From positions 1-8,663 of the forward strand of contig JAQURI010000056.1 in assembly GCA_028715665.1 (NCBI GenBank): a stretch of DNA of 8,663 bases. The letters are read 5' to 3'. Shown here piece by piece: positions 1 through 5,330 of the stretch (position 1 is the stretch's first letter; every line of letters begins with the position of its first letter). The position numbers and the translations under genes are program-made. The notes under the pieces are model-generated. The model had not been told where the DNA came from. It did not search any database and saw only the letters and a program-made list of their open reading frames with translations. The DNA comes from Candidatus Ratteibacteria bacterium (GTDB lineage: Bacteria > CAIJMQ01).

Positions 1-905
1 ATTTCCGTCACGGGATGTTCCACCTGAAGCCTCGTATTCATTTCCATAAAATAAAATCTCCCCAGTTTATCCATAAGAAATTCGACCGTTCCGGCGTTGG
101 TATAATTGATGGCTTTGACCGCTTCGGCCGCATATTTGAAAAGTTTTTTCCTCTCTTTGGTATCTACAACGGGCGAGGGCGACTCTTCCAATAATTTCTG
201 GTATCTCCTTTGAATAGAGCAATCTCTTTCGCCGAGAGTAAGCACATTGCCTCTTTTATCCGCGAGAACCTGGACTTCTATATGGCGGGAATTGGGCATA
301 AATTTTTCTATATAAAGGCTTGCGTCTCCGAAAGCCACTTCCACTTCTCTTTGGCAGGCAATAAACAAAGAAACGAGCTTTACATCGTTATAAGCTATTC
401 TCATTCCCTTACCTCCGCCGCCTTTTGCCGCTTTTATGATAACGGGATAACCTATTTTTTTTGCGATTTTTAAAGCTTCGTCTTTATTATTTACGACATC
501 CTCGCTTCCCGGGATGACGGGTACGCCGGCTTTTCTCATCACTTTTCTTGCCTGAACCTTATCGCCCATCAACCTTATCGCTTCCGCTGAAGGACCTATA
601 AAAGTTATATTGCAGGAAGAACACACATCCGCAAAATGCGCGTTCTCCGCCAAAAATCCGTATCCTGGATGGATAGCCTCTACATTTGTAATTTCCGCGG
701 CGGAAATTATCGACGCCATATTAAGATAACTTTCAGAAGATTGTGCAGAACCTATACATATAGATTCATTGGCAAGTTTGGTGTGTAAAGAATCCTTGTC
801 CGCTTGAGAATATACCGCAACGGAGCGTATACCCATTTCGCGCAGAGTCCTTATGACTCTTACGGCGATTTCTCCTCTATTCGCTACCAGCACTTTTGAA
901 AACAT
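1..905 (-). CDS. accC: Biotin carboxylase subunit of acetyl-CoA carboxylase, C-terminus cut off by the window edge
   Basis: This is the ATP-dependent biotin carboxylase that carboxylates the biotin on AccB with bicarbonate, the first half-reaction of acetyl-CoA carboxylase in cytosolic fatty-acid synthesis. I translated 301 codons from the ATG at 905; the family is usually about 450 residues, so roughly the last third is missing. Seen: the N-terminal KVLVANRGEIAVR start, HPGYGFLAEN near residue 79, K116 in GDK, the glycine-rich ATP loop AKGGGGKGMR near 160-169, HIEVQVLAD near 208, and the active-site run MEMNTRLQVEHPVTE with E288, N290 and R292. The position that is His in the E. coli RRHQK motif is Tyr here (RRYQK), a conservative site change. 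It lies 16 nt downstream of accB with an AAGGGG Shine-Dalgarno, so it is the last visible gene of the pepP-efp-accB-accC operon. Identification is secure. Confidence 0.97.
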   Translation of the reverse strand, partial: MFSKVLVANRGEIAVRVIRTLREMGIRSVAVYSQADKDSLHTKLANESICIGSAQSSESYLNMASIISAAEITNVEAIHPGYGFLAENAHFADVCSSCNITFIGPSAEAIRLMGDKVQARKVMRKAGVPVIPGSEDVVNNKDEALKIAKKIGYPVIIKAAKGGGGKGMRIAYNDVKLVSLFIACQREVEVAFGDASLYIEKFMPNSRHIEVQVLADKRGNVLTLGERDCSIQRRYQKLLEESPSPVVDTKERKKLFKYAAEAVKAINYTNAGTVEFLMDKLGRFYFMEMNTRLQVEHPVTE

Positions 906-921
906 TTTTCCCCTTTATTTT

Positions 922-1392
922 CTACTTGGGTGATAGTTCCACAAGGAACAGCGGCTGTCCGAATTGCACGGGTTTCCCGTTTTCAGCCAGAACTTTCACG
1001 ATTTTACCTTTAACTTCCGCCTTTATCTCATTCATTATTTTCATAGCTTCGATAATACATACCGAATCGTCTTCCTTGACTTCTTGCCCTACTTCCACAA
1101 AAGGCGGGGCATCAGGCGCGGGAGCAACATAAAAAGTCCCTATCATAGGAGAAACTATCTCGTGCATTCCCTCTTTAATTTTAGGCTCACCCTGCGGCTT
1201 GGTTTCCTGTTGCGAAGGCTGTTGAACAGGAACAGAAATAACTTCCACAGGCGTTTCCTTACGGACAGAATTTGGTCTTTCTTTTATTTCTTTTTTCAAC
1301 TTAAAACGAACTCCTTCGCTTTCCACTTCCAATTCCGCGATTTTCGCCTTCTGAAAAATCGTGATAATCTTTTTCAACTCTTTTAGGTCCAT
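922..1392 (-). CDS. accB: Biotin carboxyl carrier protein of acetyl-CoA carboxylase
   Basis: AccB (BCCP) carries covalently bound biotin between the biotin carboxylase (AccC) and the carboxyltransferase in fatty-acid synthesis. The 156-residue length is normal for the family. Three parts are visible: an N-terminal amphipathic segment (about 1-35, MDLKELKKIITIFQKAKIAE), a Pro/Gln/Glu-rich linker (about 38-74) and the C-terminal biotinyl domain (about 77-155). The biotinylation motif is EAMKIMNEI with K118 as the expected biotinyl-lysine. The protruding thumb typical of acetyl-CoA carboxylase BCCPs is present as APAPDAPPFVEVGQ (90-103). The ATG at 1392 overlaps the efp stop by one base (TAATG), with AAAGGG upstream inside efp, which implies translational coupling. 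The neighbour accC is its direct partner enzyme. Confidence 0.96.
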   Translation of the reverse strand: MDLKELKKIITIFQKAKIAELEVESEGVRFKLKKEIKERPNSVRKETPVEVISVPVQQPSQQETKPQGEPKIKEGMHEIVSPMIGTFYVAPAPDAPPFVEVGQEVKEDDSVCIIEAMKIMNEIKAEVKGKIVKVLAENGKPVQFGQPLFLVELSPK

Positions 1393-1964
1393 TATTTTGC
1401 CCTTTCCAAATACTCGCCGGTACGAGTATCCACTTTTACTGTTTCCCCTTCTTTTACAAAAAGAGGCACTCTAATGGTAAGACCCGTTTCCAAGATTGCG
1501 GGTTTAGAACCGCCTGCGGCGGTGTCTCCTTTAACCCCGGGGGGAGTTTCAGTTATTTTTAGTTCAACGGATACGGGAAGTTTCAATGTGATCGGTTCCC
1601 CTCCGCTGACTGCGATAGAAACCGGATCTCCTTCTTTCATATAATATTTCTGGTCGCCTACTTTTTCGGCAGGCAGAGAAATTTCTTTTCCTGTTTCGGT
1701 TTCCATAAAGTGGAAATTACTTCCGTCCGAATAAAGATATGTCACCTCTTCATCTTCTACTATAACCTGTTGTATTGTTTCGTCAGACCGTAAACTCGGC
1801 TCCAAGACCTGCCCGTTGACTATATTCTTCATCCTGACCGACATTGTTGCCCTGCGCTGGGCTACTTTTATATGTTGAAAATCTATTATCGTAAAAATTC
1901 CGCCGTTATAAAAGACAAACATTCCTTTTGTAAATTGATTCGGTACAATATTTCTGGTATCCAT
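1392..1964 (-). CDS. efp: Elongation factor P with an atypical modification loop
   Basis: EF-P binds near the ribosomal P/E site and rescues ribosomes stalled at polyproline stretches. All three domains are recognisable over 190 residues: the KOW-like N-terminus (about 1-65), the OB domain with LYSDGSNFHFME (78-89), and the C-terminal OB domain with PPGVKGDTAAGGSKPAILETG and the closing VDTRTGEY. The oddity is the domain I loop. Where E. coli has VKPGKGQAF with K34 modified, this protein has IKVAQRRAT, placing Q36 at the modified lysine and losing the Pro-Gly. The two arginines R37 and R38 follow. The gene starts 7 nt after the pepP stop with no convincing Shine-Dalgarno (an A8 run instead), so translation is probably coupled to pepP. 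The family call is secure; whether and how the loop is modified is unknown. Confidence 0.95.
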   Translation of the reverse strand: MDTRNIVPNQFTKGMFVFYNGGIFTIIDFQHIKVAQRRATMSVRMKNIVNGQVLEPSLRSDETIQQVIVEDEEVTYLYSDGSNFHFMETETGKEISLPAEKVGDQKYYMKEGDPVSIAVSGGEPITLKLPVSVELKITETPPGVKGDTAAGGSKPAILETGLTIRVPLFVKEGETVKVDTRTGEYLERAK

Positions 1965-1971
1965 ATTTTTT

Positions 1972-3147
1972 TTAAGAAGAAAGCTGCCAACTACTTTTAG
2001 GTAACCGGGTAAGCACCTCGCAACCTTTCGAAGTAACCAACACCGTATCTTCTATTCTCACTCCGTATTTATTGGGAATATAAATTCCCGGTTCTATTGT
2101 TATAACCATTCCTTCTTTTAACTTAACGCTTCCGTGCGAAGAAAGCGCAGGCGCTTCGTGTATATCAAGCCCCACGCCGTGCCCGAGGCCGTGGATAAAA
2201 AATTGCACAACATCCTCCTTCCAAAACATTTCACGCACTAACTTGCACAAATCGGAAGTCTTAACTCCGGGCTTGATATTGTTTATTGCGGCTTCTTGAG
2301 CTTTCAAAACAAGGTTATACGTGCCTATTTTCTCCGTGTCCATTATATTTTTACCTATTGTGCGTGTCAAGTCGCAGCCGTAACCTTCATAACTTGCGCC
2401 GCAATCTACAATCACGAATTCTTTTTCATTCAATGTCTCGTTGGTAGGATGCGCATGAGGAAAAGAAGCTCTGCTACCGCCGACTATAATCGGCTTAAAA
2501 GGCAAATGCTCAGAACCCTCTTTTTTAAATCTGTATTCGATTTCGTTTTCAAGTTCCAGTTCGCTCGTCTTGCCCCATTTTATATCGTCTATAATTTCCC
2601 CCAAAATTTTGTCGACGATACTGCAGGCGCGGCGGATATGAGAAATTTCCTTATCGTCTTTTATCACTCTTAAATTTTCAACCCAATCTTTTACAGGGTG
2701 AAGTTGTACCCCGTTAGAAATAGGAAGTGCCTTCGGCATTTCCGTACGGTCACCTAAAGGTGACCTATTTCTAACGGGGTGAACTCCTTTGCAGTGTTTT
2801 TTCAACATCTCTAAAAATGCAAAAGTTGTATACTCCGTTTCAAAAGCTACACTTTTAACACCTGTTTGGGAAAATAATTTAAGCAGACTTTTCATAAACG
2901 GCTTTTTCATTTCCGCAATTTCGATGTTTTGTTCTTCTCCAATTTCAAGTTTTGCCTGCTGGGTATACCGCGAATCCACCAATAAAAAAGTCCTGTCTTT
3001 AGTAATCAAAATTGTCCCTTCTCCTTTAAAAGAAGGGCATAAATAACGCACGTTTGGATAATGACGCGTAAAAAATAAATCCAAACCTTCGCGTTTTAAT
3101 TTCTTTTCTATCTTATTCCTGCGAAACTCGTAATTCATATATTTCAA
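1972..3147 (-). CDS. pepP: Xaa-Pro aminopeptidase/dipeptidase (M24B family) with an in-frame palindromic insertion
   Basis: A metallopeptidase that removes N-terminal residues from Xaa-Pro peptides in the cytosol. Residues 1-120 form a creatinase-type N-domain and about 160-385 the pita-bread catalytic domain. The five expected metal ligands are visible: D248 (VDCGASYEGYG), D259 (CDLTRT), H323 (HGLGHGVGLDIHE), E352 (TIEPGIYI) and E366 (GVRIEDTV). Between the domains, residues about 123-147 are encoded by a 73-bp palindromic element; without it the length (about 366) is typical. The longest open frame begins with TTG at 3147, but an in-frame ATG at 3138 (residue 4) is at least as likely; neither has an ideally spaced Shine-Dalgarno (AAAGGAA lies at 3163-3169). 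It heads the operon with efp, accB and accC. pepP and pepQ are hard to tell apart here, so the symbol is approximate. Confidence 0.92.
   Translation of the reverse strand: MKYMNYEFRRNKIEKKLKREGLDLFFTRHYPNVRYLCPSFKGEGTILITKDRTFLLVDSRYTQQAKLEIGEEQNIEIAEMKKPFMKSLLKLFSQTGVKSVAFETEYTTFAFLEMLKKHCKGVHPVRNRSPLGDRTEMPKALPISNGVQLHPVKDWVENLRVIKDDKEISHIRRACSIVDKILGEIIDDIKWGKTSELELENEIEYRFKKEGSEHLPFKPIIVGGSRASFPHAHPTNETLNEKEFVIVDCGASYEGYGCDLTRTIGKNIMDTEKIGTYNLVLKAQEAAINNIKPGVKTSDLCKLVREMFWKEDVVQFFIHGLGHGVGLDIHEAPALSSHGSVKLKEGMVITIEPGIYIPNKYGVRIEDTVLVTSKGCEVLTRLPKSSWQLSS
2708..2780 (-). repeat. 73-bp palindromic element inserted in frame within the peptidase gene
   Basis: The termini are perfect 17-bp inverted repeats: 2708-2724 (ACCCCGTTAGAAATAGG) and 2764-2780. 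Inside are two smaller hairpins: 2725-2731 with 2735-2741 (7 pairs, one G-T, TTC loop) and 2748-2754 with 2759-2765 (7 perfect pairs, TAAA loop, sharing two bases with the outer arm). The whole can fold as a three-way junction. GGGTGAA occurs on both sides (2696-2702 and 2777-2783), possibly a trace of target duplication. It is read without a stop as about 25 residues (123-147) of the peptidase, in the linker between its two domains. It behaves like the Rickettsia palindromic elements, which insert in ORFs, but I do not see sequence identity to them. Confidence 0.85.
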
Positions 3148-3179
3148 TTCTTAAAAGTAATTCCTTTAAAATCATGCAC

Positions 3180-3208
3180 AAAATAACACATTTTTAAATA
3201 AAAATCAA
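3180..3208 (-). promoter_or_regulatory. Probable sigma-70-type promoter of the pepP-efp-accBC operon
   Basis: On the minus strand, TTGATT (3203-3208) is followed after 17 nt by TATTTT (3180-3185), preceded by TG one base upstream, an extended -10. Transcription would begin near 3173, giving a leader of roughly 25-35 nt before the peptidase start. Phased A/T tracts lie upstream of and through the -35 region. Confidence 0.55.
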
Positions 3209-3296
3209 CAAAAATATGCAAAAATGTTAAAAAAACGTTAATTTTTAGCCATTTTTAGCTATTTTTTAGTGTTTTTTGTTGATTTTTCTACTTTTG
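3191..3296. promoter_or_regulatory. Helically phased A/T tracts, predicted curved DNA upstream of the operon promoter
   Basis: Runs of A or T recur about every 10 bp: A at 3200-3204, 3210-3214, 3220-3224 and 3229-3235; then T at 3242-3246, 3252-3256, 3262-3267, 3272-3277, 3283-3287 and 3292-3295, with a first T run at 3191-3195. Phased A-tracts are known to bend DNA and, upstream of promoters, to act like UP elements or binding sites for bend-sensing proteins. A perfect 15-bp inverted repeat (3200-3214 and 3273-3287, core AATCAACAAAAA) brackets the block, and three copies of an ATTTTTAGC-like decamer lie at 3241-3270. Confidence 0.7.
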
Positions 3297-3329
3297 TTTA
3301 GAAGTGGTTCATGTAGCAGTAAATTCTTT

Positions 3330-3917
3330 TTATTTCTTCTTAAATAATTCAACCCTTTCTTTTAAGGCAATTTCATTAATTATTTCCTTAAGAATTTTTG
3401 CCTTATTTTTAACATCATTTTGCCTGATTTGAGCTGTTTTGATTTTATGGGTTGCTTTGTCTAACGAATTTGTTAGGTCTGCCAAAGAAAGTAAACAGGC
3501 TGCTCTACAGAAAAAACTTCTCGACCTACCGTCGTCAAAATCCTTGAGCATTGTTTCAAGCAAATTAATCCGTTTTTTCTGCTGCAGGATAAACTTTTCT
3601 ATTCCGTGTTTTTTTATAAAATTCAAATTCGACGGAATTTTCTTAGGTGAAGGATAAGAAGAAGATCCCTCCCACTGCAGATATTCTTCTTCACTTTTGA
3701 ATTTAGGACACGGGAATTCAGAACACTGGCCGCAAACCTCAAGCCCTTTTTTCTTGACGCAACAGGTTATAAAGGAACATGTTGGATGCTTATTGAAAAA
3801 ATTTGGTCCGACGCATCCGGGACACCTTGAAGGACCCACAGTATAGAATCTCGGACATAATCCGCAATCAAGACCGCAGCAAGCAATAGTGGGATAAGTT
3901 TTTAATGGTTTGTCCAT
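3330..3917 (-). CDS. Cys-rich DUF3795-family protein, probable metal-binding
   Basis: The N-terminal third matches the DUF3795 pattern: CCGLDCGLCPRF (13-24), CPGC (32-35), C47, CC (52-53), CGQCSEFPC (62-70). These closely spaced cysteines suggest a Zn or Fe-S site; the family has no established biochemical role that I know of. After residue 75 the protein is mainly basic and helical with two further cysteines (C137, C141) and a lysine-rich tail; I see no signal peptide or membrane segment. At 195 residues it is within the usual range of DUF3795 proteins with a C-terminal extension. The start ATG at 3917 lies downstream of a hairpin (3935-3955) that belongs to the tRNA trailer repeat; the Shine-Dalgarno is weak. 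It may be cotranscribed with the tRNA cluster just upstream, since there is no obvious terminator between them apart from the trailer hairpins. Confidence 0.85.
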   Translation of the reverse strand: MDKPLKTYPTIACCGLDCGLCPRFYTVGPSRCPGCVGPNFFNKHPTCSFITCCVKKKGLEVCGQCSEFPCPKFKSEEEYLQWEGSSSYPSPKKIPSNLNFIKKHGIEKFILQQKKRINLLETMLKDFDDGRSRSFFCRAACLLSLADLTNSLDKATHKIKTAQIRQNDVKNKAKILKEIINEIALKERVELFKKK

Positions 3918-3936
3918 TTAATCTTATTTTTCACTT

Positions 3937-4046
3937 GGCGGATACAATCCGCCAAACTTTAACGAGGTTCAATAGGGCGTCATAAACCAGAATAAATTCG
4001 GTTCACGACAGCCCAGAACCGAACTCCGTTCTGGTTCTGGGCGGAG
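3937..4046 (-). repeat. tRNA-Ser trailer repeat, copy 1 (two hairpins)
   Basis: Near-identical to 4237-4346 at an exact 300-bp offset; 3975-4046 is identical (72 bp) and I count 11 differences over the full 110 bp. Hairpin B (GCCCAGAACCGAAC at 4011-4024, TCC loop, 4028-4042 with one bulged T) begins at the discriminator base of tRNA-Ser(UGA). Hairpin A (3935-3943 with 3947-3955, 9 perfect pairs, ACA loop) sits just before the DUF3795 start. The last five bases lie within the tRNA acceptor stem. Confidence 0.85.
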
Positions 4047-4128
4047 GAGAGAGGATTCGAACCCCTGAGACCCTTACGAGTCTAACGGTTTTCAAGACCG
4101 CCGCTTTCAACCGCTCAGCCACTCCTCC
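4042..4128 (-). tRNA. tRNA-Ser(UGA)
   Basis: Reads UCA codons (and by wobble other UCN). The minus strand starts GGAGGAGTGGCTGAGCGG, pairs its 7-bp acceptor with CTCCTCC, and has anticodon loop CTTGAAA (anticodon TGA), a long class II variable arm (around GACTCGTAAGGGTC) and T loop TTCGAAT. Length is 87 nt with discriminator G; CCA is not encoded, so it must be added after transcription. It lies only 2 nt downstream of tRNA-Arg, so both come from one precursor. Confidence 0.95.
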
Positions 4129-4130
4129 AG

Positions 4131-4203
4131 TGCCCCGAGGCCGATTCGAACGGCCACCACTTCCTCCGCAGGGAAGCGCTCTATCCAACTAAGCTATCGG
4201 GGC
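4131..4203 (-). tRNA. tRNA-Arg(GCG)
   Basis: Acceptor GCCCCGA pairs with TCGGGGC with discriminator A. The D arm has AGTTGGATAGAGC, including the A20 common in arginine tRNAs. The anticodon arm is CTTCC-CTGCGGA-GGAAG, so the anticodon is GCG, reading CGC and CGU. The T arm is GGCCG-TTCGAAT-CGGCC. Length is 73 nt; CCA is not encoded. Nearly all bacteria use ACG (deaminated to ICG) for these codons, so a genomic G34 is unusual. Confidence 0.92.
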
Positions 4204-4236
4204 AATATTAAATAAAGCTCGCCTTCGCAACACTTC

Positions 4237-4346
4237 AGCGGACTGCGTCCGCCGAAGTTTAACGAAGTTCGATGGGGCGTCATAAACCAGAATAAATTCG
4301 GTTCACGACAGCCCAGAACCGAACTCCGTTCTGGTTCTGGGCGGAG
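4237..4346 (-). repeat. tRNA-Ser trailer repeat, copy 2 (two hairpins)
   Basis: Second copy of the repeat at 3937-4046, between tRNA-Ser(CGA) and tRNA-Arg. Hairpin B is at 4311-4342 and again starts at the discriminator base of the tRNA-Ser. Hairpin A is at 4232-4243 with 4247-4258 (GCGGAC-TGC-GTCCGC extended by ACTTC/GAAGT around one A-C mismatch). Relative to copy 1, the pairs 3943-3947 (T-A) and 3936-3954 (T-A) are C-G here, so pairing is kept while sequence changed. Confidence 0.85.
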
Positions 4347-4426
4347 AGAGAGGGATTTGAACCCCCGTTCCCTTGCGGGAAATCCGATTTCGAATCGGAC
4401 GCTTTAAGCCGCTCAGCCATCTCTCC
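4342..4426 (-). tRNA. tRNA-Ser(CGA)
   Basis: Reads UCG codons. The minus strand starts GGAGAGATGGCTGAGCGGC, the acceptor pairs with TCTCTCC, the anticodon arm is CCGAT-TTCGAAA-ATCGG read as loop TTCGAAA (anticodon CGA), the variable arm is long (TTCCCGCAAGGGAA), and the T loop region GGGGGTTCAAATCCC is standard. Length is 85 nt with discriminator G and no encoded CCA. It is the first tRNA of the cluster. Confidence 0.95.
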
Positions 4427-4430
4427 TTCA

Positions 4431-4466
4431 GTCCCCTTGTCACATTTCGTAGAAATGTAAGGGGAC
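4431..4466 (-). other. Stable hairpin in the leader of the tRNA cluster
   Basis: GTCCCCTT (4431-4438) pairs with AAGGGGAC (4459-4466), and ACATTTC (4442-4448) with GAAATGT (4452-4458), leaving a 3-nt bulge and a GTA loop: 15 pairs ending 5 nt before the tRNA-Ser(CGA) 5' end. It would sit in the tRNA precursor leader where RNase P cuts. There is no U-tract, so it is not a classical terminator on either strand. Confidence 0.6.
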
Positions 4467-4480
4467 AATATAGCGAACAT

Positions 4481-4509
4481 ATTTTTTCAGAATAAATAAC
4501 CGTTGTCAA
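4481..4509 (-). promoter_or_regulatory. Probable promoter of the tRNA cluster
   Basis: The minus strand has a consensus TTGACA (-35, 4504-4509) and, after 17 nt, AAAAAT (4481-4486) preceded by TG one base upstream. The -10 is weak but the -35 is perfect and the spacing ideal. Transcription would start near 4474, about 48 nt before the first tRNA. The same bases also form a possible -35 (TTGTCA) of the divergent plus-strand operon. Confidence 0.45.
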
Positions 4510-4552
4510 TTTAGCTTTTCGCTGTATAACATTAAAAAACATCTGTTATAAT
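4503..4552 (+). promoter_or_regulatory. Probable promoter(s) of the AlkD-GyrI operon
   Basis: TGTTATAAT at 4544-4552 is a perfect extended -10 and would start transcription about 7 nt later, just before the Shine-Dalgarno. A second candidate is TTGTCA (4503-4508), 16 nt, TATAAC (4525-4530). The strong Shine-Dalgarno AAAGGAGG is at 4565-4572, 8 nt before the ATG. Confidence 0.6.
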
Positions 4553-4580
4553 ACAACCAATTCCAAAGGAGGATTAGTCA

Positions 4581-5330
4581 ATGGACAATATAATCGCCGA
4601 AATCAGGAAGAAACTAAAACAACACGCAAACGCAAAAACAAAACAATCACTCCAGAGGTTCTTCAAAGAAAAAATCAAAGCGCACGGCGTAAAAACGCCC
4701 GATGTAATCAAACTCTCAAAAGAATACTTTAAAAAAATACGACATAAAGATAAACCCAGTATCCTCGCCGCCTGCGAAGAATTCTTAAAATCCGCATATA
4801 TGGAAGAATCCTTCATCGCCTATGACTGGTCGGATTCCCTTCACGAACATTATGAACCTAAAGATTTCAAAACTTTCGAAAGATGGGTCAAAAACCACGT
4901 CACAAACTGGGCGCAGTGCGATACGCTTTGCAACCATACAATCGGAACATTCGTAGAAAAATTTCCTGAGTTTATAAAAGAACTCAAAAAATGGACGAAG
5001 TCAGACAGCAGATGGGTTCGCCGCGCCTCAGCAGTTGCCCTTATTCTTCCGGCAAGAAACGGAATGTTCCTGAAAGATATTTTTGAAATATGCGACAGTT
5101 TACTGAAAGACAAGGATGATATGGTCCAAAAGGGCTACGGATGGCTATTAAAAGAAGCGAGCCGAAAGCACCAGAAAGAAGTTTTTGATTACGTTATGAA
5201 ACACAAAGATGTTATGCCGCGCACCGCTCTGCGCTACGCAATAGAAAAAATGCCGCAGAATCTCCGGAAAAAAGCAATGGAGAAACCAACTAATAAATTA
5301 CTCACCGTATTAAAAAGGAGGATTCTATGA
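4581..5330 (+). CDS. alkD: AlkD-family DNA glycosylase (HEAT-like repeat alkylation repair)
   Basis: Predicted to excise alkylated purines (N3- or N7-alkyl) from DNA, starting base-excision repair. The 249-residue protein is the usual size and almost all helical, as expected for the HEAT-like repeat fold. Family landmarks are visible: NHVTNWAQCD (105-114), giving W110 and D114 at the positions corresponding to Bacillus AlkD W109 and D113; SRWVRRASAVALI (143-155), giving R148; and YGWLLKEAS (186-194), giving W188 for W187. The catalytic Asp and DNA-gripping Arg therefore appear intact. The N-terminus is Lys-rich, consistent with DNA binding. The start ATG is preceded by AAAGGAGG. The stop overlaps the next start (ATGA), so it is coupled to a GyrI-like gene, which suggests both act against the same kind of DNA-damaging compound. 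The substrate range cannot be read from the sequence. Confidence 0.9.
   Translation: MDNIIAEIRKKLKQHANAKTKQSLQRFFKEKIKAHGVKTPDVIKLSKEYFKKIRHKDKPSILAACEEFLKSAYMEESFIAYDWSDSLHEHYEPKDFKTFERWVKNHVTNWAQCDTLCNHTIGTFVEKFPEFIKELKKWTKSDSRWVRRASAVALILPARNGMFLKDIFEICDSLLKDKDDMVQKGYGWLLKEASRKHQKEVFDYVMKHKDVMPRTALRYAIEKMPQNLRKKAMEKPTNKLLTVLKRRIL

Noticed and set aside
964..1386. 140-codon plus-strand open frame opposite accB
   Set aside because: It is fully antisense to a secure accB gene, has low-complexity Phe/Arg-rich content and no Shine-Dalgarno.
3975..4346. CRISPR array or phage att sites at the tRNAs
   Set aside because: There are only two copies, 300 bp apart, with tRNA-Arg and no spacer pattern or integrase between them; a duplicated tRNA trailer explains it.
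4003..4542. Short minus-strand open frames across the tRNA cluster
   Set aside because: They read through the tRNA genes and trailer repeats; the recurring C-terminal RTRTEFGSGLS comes only from the duplicated trailer.
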